From Burkholderiaceae bacterium (lineage in GTDB: Bacteria > Pseudomonadota > Gammaproteobacteria > Burkholderiales > Burkholderiaceae_E): a DNA stretch of 64,000 bases. Shown here in pieces: positions 1-10,936 of the stretch. The translations under genes and the position numbers were made by a program. How positions within the stretch are numbered: position 1 is the first letter of the stretch; each line of letters begins with the position of its first letter. Under the pieces are notes generated by a model. The model had not been told where the DNA came from. It was given only the letters and a program-made list of their open reading frames with translations, and searched no databases. The stretch is from the NCBI GenBank assembly GCA_024235875.1, contig JACKLP010000001.1:124001-188000 (forward strand), written 5' to 3'.

Positions 1-261
1 CTGCAAGAAGACGTTGATACGGAAGCTGCCGACATTTCGCAGGCCGTAGCCGGCGTTGAGCTCGCGCTCGAGCTCGAACGCTTCCCACTGGCGATCCGTG
101 ACGATCTGTCGGATGAGCGCCGTGACACCGGCCGGATCGAGCCGCTGCTGGTTGATCGGAATCACGGTTCCGTTGATCTTCAATTGCACCGGTGATCCCG
201 GCGCGAGGAAGAGGTCGGACGCCTTCTTGTCCGCCATCAACTGCAGCAAACGGTCCATCAT
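1..261 (-). CDS. pilU: PilT/PilU-type twitching motility ATPase (N-terminal part only)
   Basis: The gene runs leftward out of the window, so only its first 87 codons are seen. PilT and PilU are hexameric ATPases on the cytoplasmic side of type IV pili that power pilus retraction. The visible part is the N-terminal PAS-like domain: an opening helix (MMDRLLQLM), then ASDLFL, a KINGTVIPIN strand pair and GSFRINVF. SDLF with this spacing fits PilU better than PilT (SDLHL), but the Walker motifs lie outside the window. Two ATGs are adjacent (261 and 258); AGAGGG lies just upstream. It starts 40 bases after the dapD stop on the same strand, so it may be cotranscribed with dapD. PilT versus PilU is an inference from a fragment. 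Confidence 0.8.
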   Translation of the reverse strand, partial: MMDRLLQLMADKKASDLFLAPGSPVQLKINGTVIPINQQRLDPAGVTALIRQIVTDRQWEAFELERELNAGYGLRNVGSFRINVFLQ

Positions 262-301
262 CGTCGTTGCCCTCTGTTACAAGCCCGGGATTCGAGTGGC
301 T

Positions 302-1123
302 TCAGTCGCCACGCAGCAACTCGTTGATCCCGGTCTTGGCGCGCGTCTGCGCGTCGACCCGCTTCACGATGACCGCACAATACAGGCTCACCTTGCCGTC
401 GGCCGACGGCAAGGAGCCCGGTACGACGACCGATCCAGCCGGCACCCGGCCGTAGATCACTTCTCCGGTCGAGCGGTCGTAGATCTTGGTGCTCTGACCA
501 ATGAACACGCCCATCGAGAGGACCGAGTTCTCTTCGACGATCACGCCCTCGACGACCTCGGAGCGAGCACCGATGAAGCAGTTGTCCTCGATGATCGTCG
601 GGTTCGCCTGCAAGGGCTCCAGCACCCCGCCGATGCCCACCCCGCCCGAAAGATGGACGTTCTTTCCGATCTGGGCACACGAACCCACCGTCGCCCAGGT
701 GTCGACCATCGTTCCCTCGTCGACGTAAGCCCCGATGTTCACATACGACGGCATCAAGACCACATTTCGAGCGATGAAGGCCCCCCGGCGCGCGACCGCC
801 GGCGGGACGACCCGGTAACCGCCGGCCGCGAGCGAGGCCGCATCCATGTCGGCGAACTTGGTCGGGACCTTGTCGAAGAACTGCAGGCCGCCGCCGCCCA
901 TGGGCTCGTTGTCGGCGAGGCGAAACGAGAGCAGAACGGCTTTCTTGATCCATTGATGCACCACCCATTGCCCGGCATCCCGCGACGCCACGCGCAGCGT
1001 GCCCGCGTCAAGTTCGGCCAGAACATGGCCGACCGCCTCGCGAACGGCGGCGGCAGCACTGGTCGGAGACACGTTGGCTCGGTCGTCCCAAGCCTGTTCA
1101 ATGGTGGATTGGAGATTGCTCAT
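302..1123 (-). CDS. dapD: 2,3,4,5-tetrahydropyridine-2,6-dicarboxylate N-succinyltransferase
   Basis: DapD transfers succinyl from succinyl-CoA to tetrahydrodipicolinate in the cytoplasmic succinylase route to meso-diaminopimelate and lysine. The protein has 273 residues, close to the family norm. An alpha-helical N-terminal domain (about 1-100) is followed by a left-handed beta-helix of hexapeptide repeats (about 105-245). D141 (in MVDTWATVG) and E189 (in GARSEVVEG) occupy the positions of the two catalytic residues known from the E. coli enzyme. It lies about 100 bases after dapC on the same strand, and the two enzymes act consecutively, so a shared transcript is likely. dapE does not follow; a pilus ATPase gene does. 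Confidence 0.97.
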   Translation of the reverse strand: MSNLQSTIEQAWDDRANVSPTSAAAAVREAVGHVLAELDAGTLRVASRDAGQWVVHQWIKKAVLLSFRLADNEPMGGGGLQFFDKVPTKFADMDAASLAAGGYRVVPPAVARRGAFIARNVVLMPSYVNIGAYVDEGTMVDTWATVGSCAQIGKNVHLSGGVGIGGVLEPLQANPTIIEDNCFIGARSEVVEGVIVEENSVLSMGVFIGQSTKIYDRSTGEVIYGRVPAGSVVVPGSLPSADGKVSLYCAVIVKRVDAQTRAKTGINELLRGD

Positions 1124-1222
1124 CGATGAATGCTCGAGAAAAATTGGGAAGGGTATCCCGGTCAGGAAGACGGGCCGGCAAGAAGGCAGCCCCCGGCATG
1201 GTTGGCAGTGGGTGGAACTTGG

Positions 1223-2407
1223 TCACGCAGTGAACTGCCGGATGCGGACCGCGGCTTCGACACAGCGTGACACTGAGTCGACCAGCGCGATGCGCACGAA
1301 CCCCGCGCCGGGATTCCCACCCGGCTGGTCGCGAGCGAGCAGGCTCCCCGGCAGCACCAGCACATTATATTGACGCAGCAGATCGACACAGAAGGCCTGG
1401 TCGTCGCCGCCGGGAACCGCCGCCCACAAATAGAACCCGGCATCGGGGCGGTCCACCGTCAACGCTTCGCCCAACGCATCGAGGACCGCGTCGAACTTCT
1501 CCCGATACAACTGCCTGTTCTCGACCACATGCGCCTCATCGGACCAGGCGGCGATCGACGCGGCCTGAAAGGTCGGGCTCATCGCACTGCCGTGATACGT
1601 GCGATAGAGCAGGAAGCGGTCGATCAACCCCGGGTCACCGGCGACGAAGCCCGAGCGCATGCCTGGAACATTGGAGCGCTTCGACAGGCTCGTGAACATC
1701 ATCAGGCGCTCGAATCCGCGCCCCAGGCGCTGCGCTGCCTCGAGTACGCCGATCGGCGGCCTGGCATCATCGAAATAGATCTCCGAATAGCATTCGTCAG
1801 AGGCGATCGTGAACCCATGACGATCGGCCAGATCGAACAACTGGCGCCATTCCTCGAGATCGATGACCACGCCAGTGGGATTTCCCGGCGAACAGACGTA
1901 GATCAGCCGGGTCTGGCTCCAGGTTTCCTCGGGGACATCTCGCCACCGGCATCGAAACCCGTCGTCGGCGCGCTGCGCGACGAAATGCGGCTGGGCGCCG
2001 GCCAGCAGCGCCGCGCCCTCGTAGATCTGATAGAAAGGATTGGGAGATACGACGACACCACCGCGCAGCGGGTCGACCACCATCTGTGCAAAGGCGAACA
2101 AGGCCTCCCGAGTGCCATTGACCGGCAGCACGTGCCGCGCGGGATCGAGCCCTTCGAGGCCGTAGCGGCGCCCCAACCACGCCGTGCATGCCTCGCGCAA
2201 AGCGGGCGCGCCGGCGGTCGGCGGGTAGCTCGAGAGCCCGTCGAGCGCGCCGACCAGTGCCTCGCGCACCAGCATCGGAGCAGGATGCCTGGGCTCGCCA
2301 ATCGTCAGATTGATTTGCTCGAGCGCACCCGTCGGCGTGACACCTGCCGTCAGCGCGCGAAGCCGCTCGAACGGATACGGTTGCAGCAGGTTGAGTCTTT
2401 CGTTCAA
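1223..2407 (-). CDS. dapC: Succinyldiaminopimelate transaminase
   Basis: DapC is a PLP-dependent class I/II aminotransferase that converts N-succinyl-2-amino-6-ketopimelate to N-succinyl-LL-diaminopimelate using glutamate, the step after DapD. The 394-residue protein shows the fold-type I landmarks in order: SPGNPTG (173-179), ASDECYSEIY with the cofactor-binding D204, and SLSKRSNVPGMRSGF, where K243 would form the Schiff base. SLSKRSN is typical of DapC and separates it from aspartate aminotransferases. The start MNERLNLLQPYPFERL matches the usual family start. It lies 29 bases downstream of queF and upstream of dapD on the same strand. Confidence 0.95.
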   Translation of the reverse strand: MNERLNLLQPYPFERLRALTAGVTPTGALEQINLTIGEPRHPAPMLVREALVGALDGLSSYPPTAGAPALREACTAWLGRRYGLEGLDPARHVLPVNGTREALFAFAQMVVDPLRGGVVVSPNPFYQIYEGAALLAGAQPHFVAQRADDGFRCRWRDVPEETWSQTRLIYVCSPGNPTGVVIDLEEWRQLFDLADRHGFTIASDECYSEIYFDDARPPIGVLEAAQRLGRGFERLMMFTSLSKRSNVPGMRSGFVAGDPGLIDRFLLYRTYHGSAMSPTFQAASIAAWSDEAHVVENRQLYREKFDAVLDALGEALTVDRPDAGFYLWAAVPGGDDQAFCVDLLRQYNVLVLPGSLLARDQPGGNPGAGFVRIALVDSVSRCVEAAVRIRQFTA

Positions 2408-2436
2408 GAAGTTCTCTTAACTATATGTTTGGAAAG

Positions 2437-2853
2437 CTATCTTACAGATTTCCCACTGGGTTGGCTGCCGAGATCCACTCGGGGCGCCGGCGCCCATCCC
2501 GCTTGCCTGTGCTCGACTTCGATCGTCGTGAAGATGCCGCCCCTTACATACCAACGAGCCGTGAGCCGAAGAAAGCGCGGCGCCAGCGCGCCGACCAGGT
2601 CATCGGCGATCCGGTTGCTCACGGCCTCGTGGAAGGCTCCTTCATCGCGATACGACCACATGTACAGCTTCAGCGACTTGAGTTCGACATTGAGCTGGTC
2701 TGGAATGTAGGCGAGTTCGATCGTGGCGAAGTCGGGTTGCCCCGTCATCGGGCACAGGCAGGTGAACTCCGGCACCTCGATGTGAATCGCGTAGTCGCGT
2801 CCAGGCGCCGGGTTCGGGAAGGTTTCCAGAGTGCTGGACGGTTTCGATGGCAT
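2437..2853 (-). CDS. queF: NADPH-dependent 7-cyano-7-deazaguanine (preQ0) reductase, short type
   Basis: QueF reduces the nitrile of preQ0 to the amine of preQ1, a step on the way to queuosine in tRNA. The reading frame stays open much further upstream, but homology to the short QueF type begins near MPSKPSSTLE, giving 138 residues. The signature CLCPMTGQPDF holds the nucleophilic cysteine C34 and the conserved aspartate D41. ELKSLKLYMWSYRDEG and FHE, which bind substrate and NADPH in this family, follow, and then RWYVRGG. The single T-fold domain has no duplicated N-terminal half, so it is not the long YqcD-type. A TATAAT lies on this strand about 110 bases upstream, in the region shared with smc. 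Confidence 0.95.
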   Translation of the reverse strand: MPSKPSSTLETFPNPAPGRDYAIHIEVPEFTCLCPMTGQPDFATIELAYIPDQLNVELKSLKLYMWSYRDEGAFHEAVSNRIADDLVGALAPRFLRLTARWYVRGGIFTTIEVEHRQAGWAPAPRVDLGSQPSGKSVR

Positions 2854-2955
2854 CGCGTTGAGTTCAAGAAGGGTTAGCGGCCGCCAGATGGGCCCGGTCG
2901 AGAACTCGCCAAGGCCGATATAGCGGTGCAAGGCCCGAATACGTCGTCGAGCGGG

Positions 2956-2967
2956 TAAGATTATATT
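2956..2967. promoter_or_regulatory. Candidate divergent -10 region between queF and smc
   Basis: The 214-base gap between the queF and smc starts has one AT-rich island. On the minus strand it reads TATAAT (2965-2960), pointing at queF. On the plus strand it reads TAAGAT (2956-2961) or TATATT (2962-2967), pointing at smc. I found no convincing -35 for either direction. The call rests on position and -10 match only. Confidence 0.4.
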
Positions 2968-3067
2968 TGCGTGACACGGGCCGCCTTTGCGGCTTTTCGT
3001 GTTTTCGGGCGCATGGCAGCCGCCGATCCCCCCGCGCCAAGACCATAACGACCCGCAGGCCCCCCCG

Positions 3068-6595
<3,528 letters not shown>

Positions 6596-6642
6596 GCCGG
6601 GCTGAGCACGGGTGGTCGGAGGTCTCCGATAGCGAGCGAGTC

Positions 6643-8040
6643 ATGAGCAGCCTCGAACTGACTCTTTTCATCCTTGTCATCGTGGCGGTCGGCGGAGTCC
6701 TCGCACTGAACGCGTATCAGTCGGGGCAGCGCCGGCGCCTTCGCGACGGCATTCGCGCACGCCAGCAGGGTGCCTCGCGCCGGGATTCGGATTCGGAGCC
6801 CAGCCTTCAAGCGGCGCCATTCGATGTCGAGTCGGCGTCCGCGACCGACGTCGTCGCGAGTGACACCGGCGACGCAACGGACTCGAGCCGGCTCGCACAG
6901 GCTTCGACCGATCGGCTGCTCGGGGCTTCCGAGGATGGCACCACGAGCGGGCCGTCGGACCTGCCATCGGAGCACGAGGCCGTCGTTCGCGAAGCCGCCG
7001 TTGGCGTTGCCGCGGGCTCGGAAGGCTCGACAGCCGATCCGATGACAGTGGAACCGGAATTGGTGGCCGAAGGACCGGTCGGCATCGAGCCGGCGACCAG
7101 CGTGCGAACACGGAAGTCGCATGAAGCCGCGCCGATCGTTGACGGAATCGAGTGCGTGGTCGCGCTTTGGTTCGACCGACCGATACCGGGCGAACGCCTG
7201 ATTTCGTTGTGCCGCGACTTTCGCCGCGCTGGTGCGAAGCCGGTCCTCGTCGAGGGGCTGGCGGACGCCGGACTCGGCGCGACATTCGACGCGGTGATGC
7301 AGTCGGTCGGGCAGGGCGCTTCCGGCCGGGCGTACAGCCCACCCCAAGTCGACATGCAAGGAAGCGCGGATTCGGCGACACCGAGCCTGCCGACAATGGA
7401 TGACGACTCGGACCCTTGGCTGGCGCTCGATGGACAAGTGCGCTACCTGGCCCTCAGGGCCGGGGTGTTGCTCGCGAATCGCCACGGGCCGCTCAATGCC
7501 ATGGAGTTCTCCGAGTTCACTGCCCGGCTGCAAGCGCTCTCCGAAACACTGGACGGCAAACTCGTATTGCCGGACATGCTCGAGACACTGGCCAGTGCGC
7601 GCCAGTTGGATGCGCGCTGTGCATCGCTTGATTCGCACATCGGTGTCAATGTCGAAGCGCAACAGGCGCTCACCACCGCCGATCTGTCCGGGCTCGCTGC
7701 CGACACCAATCTGCACGAGCGTGGCAACAACCGATATGCCCGCATCGCCGCAGATGGCGAGCTCAGGTTTTCAGTAGCTCTGGGCGACGCCCCCAATCGG
7801 CTCAGTTTCCTGCTCGACGTTCCCCGCGTCACGGCTGCCGGCAGCCCGCTGCGAGAGATGGTGTCTTGTGCGTGGGACTGCGCCCAACGGCTCGAAGGCC
7901 GGCTCGTCGATGACGCGGGACGTGCCCTCAACGACGAGATCTTCGATGGAATCGAGAGTCAGCTCGCGAGCCGCTACGCTGCGCTCGAGGAAGCGGGGTT
8001 TCCGGCCGGCTCGCCGGTTGCACTGCGCTTGTTCAACTGA
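6643..8040 (+). CDS. zipA: Cell division protein ZipA
   Basis: ZipA is an inner-membrane protein that binds FtsZ and steadies the division ring. The 465-residue protein has the expected plan: one N-terminal membrane helix (about 5-23, LELTLFILVIVAVGG), a basic patch, a long low-complexity linker rich in Ala, Ser, Glu and Pro (about 30-250), and a C-terminal region whose last 140 residues (LSFLLDVPRV, then RLEGRLVDDAGRALN) resemble the FtsZ-binding domain. It is much longer than E. coli ZipA (328 residues), mainly because of the linker and an added segment near 165-320. Position between smc and ligA is typical. Its TGA stop directly abuts the ligA ATG. Confidence 0.85.
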   Translation: MSSLELTLFILVIVAVGGVLALNAYQSGQRRRLRDGIRARQQGASRRDSDSEPSLQAAPFDVESASATDVVASDTGDATDSSRLAQASTDRLLGASEDGTTSGPSDLPSEHEAVVREAAVGVAAGSEGSTADPMTVEPELVAEGPVGIEPATSVRTRKSHEAAPIVDGIECVVALWFDRPIPGERLISLCRDFRRAGAKPVLVEGLADAGLGATFDAVMQSVGQGASGRAYSPPQVDMQGSADSATPSLPTMDDDSDPWLALDGQVRYLALRAGVLLANRHGPLNAMEFSEFTARLQALSETLDGKLVLPDMLETLASARQLDARCASLDSHIGVNVEAQQALTTADLSGLAADTNLHERGNNRYARIAADGELRFSVALGDAPNRLSFLLDVPRVTAAGSPLREMVSCAWDCAQRLEGRLVDDAGRALNDEIFDGIESQLASRYAALEEAGFPAGSPVALRLFN

Positions 8041-10176
8041 ATGAGTAGCGACGACAGCCCACGCGCGCGCGCGCAGGAACTGCGCCGCTTGCTGACGCGA
8101 TTCAATCACGAGTACTACGTGCTCAATCGCCCCTCCATGCCCGATTCGGCGTACGACCGACTCTTTCGGGAACTCGAGACGATCGAGCAGGCGCATCCCG
8201 AACTGACGACGCCCGACTCTCCGACACGCCGAGTCGGGTCCCCGGTCGCCGCCGGTTTCGCCAGTGTCCGCCATGCCGTTCCCATGCTCTCGCTCAATAA
8301 CGCATTCGACGGGGCAGAGGTCGAGGCGTTCGACCAACGCCTTCGTGGACTCTTGTCCGAAGTGATCGGTGGCACCGATACGCTGCTCGAGTACTGCGTC
8401 GAGCTGAAGTACGACGGTATCGCGGTCAACCTGCGCTACGAGGACGGGATATTCGTTCAAGGCGCGACGCGCGGGGACGGCTCTAGCGGCGAGGACATCA
8501 CCGAGAACCTGCGAACGATCCGCGCGATCCCGTTGAGACTCATCGATACGGACACGCCGGTCCTGGAAGTCCGAGGGGAAGTCCTGATATTCAAGGCCGA
8601 CTTCGCCCGCATGAATGCCGAACTCGATGCCGCAGGCGAGAAGCCATTCGTCAACCCGCGCAATGCGGCGGCAGGCGCCTTGCGTCAACTCGACCCGGCA
8701 ATCACCGCGCGGCGCCCGCTGAGATTCTTCGCCTACGGCATCGGCCAGGCGGAAGAACTGAGCTTGCCCGATCGTCAAAGCCTTGTGTTGGATCGACTTC
8801 GCGAGCTGGGCTTTCCGGTGGCATCTCATTCGGTGGTGAGCGGGAGTTCGGGCCTGTTGGCGCGCTATCGGCAGATGCAGGCCGAGCGAGCGACGCTGCC
8901 CTTCGAGATCGACGGCGTTGTCTACAAGATCGATCGCCTCGATCTGCAACGCGCGGCCGGCTACGTGGCGCGAGCGCCGCGGTTCGCCATCGCGCACAAG
9001 TTCCCGGCCGAGGAGGCGCTGACCGAATTGCTCGATATCGAGATACAGGTCGGCCGGACCGGCGCGCTGACCCCCGTCGCCCGGCTCAAGCCGGTGTTCG
9101 TCGGCGGTACGACCGTCAGCAACGCAACCCTTCACAACGAAGACGAGATCCGTCGCAAGGACTTGCGTATTGGCGATACCGTCGTCGTGCGCAGGGCCGG
9201 CGATGTCATTCCGGAGGTCGTTCGGGCACTGACCGACCGAAGAGCAGCCTCTGACGCGTCGCAGGCCCCGTTCGCCATGCCAGGCCATTGCCCGGTTTGC
9301 GGCGCGGCCGTCGTTCGCGAGGAAGGAGAGGCTGTCAGCCGATGCCAGGGAGGCCTGACCTGTCGGGCGCAACGCGAGCAGGCACTGCTGCATTTCGCAC
9401 AACGCCGCGCTCTCGATATCGAAGGCTTGGGCGACAAGCTGGTGCGACAACTTGTCGATGGCGATCTGGTCCATACCCCGGCGGATCTGTACCGGCTGGA
9501 CGCCGAATCGCTCGCGGGCCTGGACCGGATGGGAGAGAAGTCGGCGGCCAAGCTGGTCGCGGCGATCGAACGCTCGAAGAAGACGACGTTGGCGAGATTT
9601 CTCTATGGGCTCGGAATTCGGCACGTCGGCGAAGAGGTGGCTCGCGTTCTGGCGGATGGCTACGGAACCCTGACGGCGCTGCTCGATGAAGACTGGGACG
9701 CGCTCTTGGCCCGTAAGCAGGCGGCCCAGAAAGAAAACGCGAAACGCCGAGCGCGAGGCGAGACACTCGTACCCGTGCCGCTCGAAGGTATCGGTCCGGA
9801 GATCATCGCGAGCATTGCGGCCTTCCTGTCCGAGCCGACGAACCGCGAGGTCGTCGATGCCCTCGTCGCCAGTGGCGTCGCGTGGCCCGAGTCAGCGCCA
9901 TCCGCCGAACACGCGGATCCCGAAGGGATCGCCTCCGCCATCTCGGGCAAGACTTTCGTTCTCACCGGGACATTGCCGAGCCTTTCACGCGATGAGGCCG
10001 CCGACTGGATTCGCCGCCACGGGGGATCGGTAAGTTCCTCCGTATCCAAGAAGACCGACTATGTCGTGGCCGGCGAAGCCGCCGGAAGCAAACTCGAGAA
10101 GGCGCAGGCGTTGGGACTGGCCGTCCTCGACGAGGCTGCGCTCCTTGCAATGGCCGATCGCTCATCCGACCTTTGA
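8041..10176 (+). CDS. ligA: NAD-dependent DNA ligase LigA
   Basis: LigA seals nicks with 3'-OH and 5'-phosphate ends during replication and repair, using NAD as the adenylate source. The 711-residue protein has every domain: an N-terminal Ia/adenylation region with the adenylated lysine K123 in KYDG, an OB fold, a four-cysteine zinc finger (C417, C420, C435, C441), helix-hairpin-helix repeats (about 450-590), and a C-terminal BRCT domain (about 630-705, ISGKTFVLTGTLPSLSRDEA). The ATG follows the zipA stop without a gap, so translation is probably coupled. Confidence 0.98.
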   Translation: MSSDDSPRARAQELRRLLTRFNHEYYVLNRPSMPDSAYDRLFRELETIEQAHPELTTPDSPTRRVGSPVAAGFASVRHAVPMLSLNNAFDGAEVEAFDQRLRGLLSEVIGGTDTLLEYCVELKYDGIAVNLRYEDGIFVQGATRGDGSSGEDITENLRTIRAIPLRLIDTDTPVLEVRGEVLIFKADFARMNAELDAAGEKPFVNPRNAAAGALRQLDPAITARRPLRFFAYGIGQAEELSLPDRQSLVLDRLRELGFPVASHSVVSGSSGLLARYRQMQAERATLPFEIDGVVYKIDRLDLQRAAGYVARAPRFAIAHKFPAEEALTELLDIEIQVGRTGALTPVARLKPVFVGGTTVSNATLHNEDEIRRKDLRIGDTVVVRRAGDVIPEVVRALTDRRAASDASQAPFAMPGHCPVCGAAVVREEGEAVSRCQGGLTCRAQREQALLHFAQRRALDIEGLGDKLVRQLVDGDLVHTPADLYRLDAESLAGLDRMGEKSAAKLVAAIERSKKTTLARFLYGLGIRHVGEEVARVLADGYGTLTALLDEDWDALLARKQAAQKENAKRRARGETLVPVPLEGIGPEIIASIAAFLSEPTNREVVDALVASGVAWPESAPSAEHADPEGIASAISGKTFVLTGTLPSLSRDEAADWIRRHGGSVSSSVSKKTDYVVAGEAAGSKLEKAQALGLAVLDEAALLAMADRSSDL

Positions 10177-10192
10177 CCAGGAACCCTCTGAC

Positions 10193-10924
10193 ATGCTTGC
10201 AATCATCGGCGGCAGCGGCCTTGCCAAGTTGGCGGACCTCAGCGACATGCGCCGCGAGGTCGTGCGGACCCCACACGGAGATCCCTCCTGTGCGCTGACC
10301 TTTGGCCAGCTCGACGGCACTCCGGTCGTATTCCTGGCCCGTCATGGCTACGGACACACGATTGCGCCCCACGAAATCAACTACCGCGCCAACTTGTGGG
10401 CGCTGAAGGCCGTTGCGGCCGAGGGCGTGATCGCCGTCGCGACGGTCGGGGGAATCCGCGATGCCTTGGGTCCGGGCGAGCTGGTGGTACCGGATCAGCT
10501 CATCGACTACACCTGGGGACGGGCGTCCACCTATTTCGAGGGCGTCGACCAGCCGGTCACCCACATCGATTTCACCCAGCCGTACGACGTCGGACTGCGC
10601 GCCAGGTTGCTGGACGCGGGTACACGCGCCAACGAGTCGATGCACGACGGTGGCGTCTACGGGTGTACGCAGGGCCCGCGCCTGGAGACCGCCGCCGAGA
10701 TCGAGCGCCTTGCCCGCGACGGCTGCGATCTGGTCGGAATGACTGGTATGCCCGAGGCCGCCCTGGCCCGCGAGCTCGGACTTCCGTATGCGTGTCTCGC
10801 GGTCGTGGCGAACCACGCAGCCGGTCGTGGTAGCAGTGCAAGCTCGATATCGCTCGAGCAGATCAATGTGGTCTTGGAAGGGGCCATGCGCCGGGTACGG
10901 CGAATCCTGGGCGCCGTTGGCTGA
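10193..10924 (+). CDS. mtnP: S-methyl-5'-thioinosine phosphorylase (MTAP/MTIP family)
   Basis: This 243-residue protein belongs to the family II nucleoside phosphorylases, which split methylthio-nucleosides with phosphate to free base and methylthioribose-1-phosphate. The start IIGGSGLAKL, the NYRANLWALKAV block, TQGPRLETAAEI and especially GMTGMPEAALARELGLPYAC match what I recall of the methylthioinosine-specific Pseudomonas enzyme more closely than methylthioadenosine phosphorylases. The latter assignment would need an adenosine deaminase acting first on methylthioadenosine. The ATG is 15 bases past the ligA stop. The frame extends upstream into ligA, but homology starts at MLAIIGG. Substrate choice is an inference from sequence similarity. 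Confidence 0.85.
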   Translation: MLAIIGGSGLAKLADLSDMRREVVRTPHGDPSCALTFGQLDGTPVVFLARHGYGHTIAPHEINYRANLWALKAVAAEGVIAVATVGGIRDALGPGELVVPDQLIDYTWGRASTYFEGVDQPVTHIDFTQPYDVGLRARLLDAGTRANESMHDGGVYGCTQGPRLETAAEIERLARDGCDLVGMTGMPEAALARELGLPYACLAVVANHAAGRGSSASSISLEQINVVLEGAMRRVRRILGAVG

Positions 10925-10936
10925 GAAAGGAATCGA

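Noticed and set aside
2979..2997. GCCGC-CTTT-GCGGC stem followed by TTTT before smc
   Set aside because: The stem has only five base pairs and lies between a probable promoter and the gene it would serve; too weak to call a terminator or attenuator.
2987..3067. Longer N-terminus for SMC from an ATG-initiated frame at 2987
   Set aside because: The extra 27 residues have no counterpart in SMC proteins, whose start is MRLKxIKLxGFKSF; GTG 3068 fits.
7771..9624. Minus-strand frame of 617 codons opposite zipA and ligA
   Set aside because: No homology and wholly inside two certain genes.
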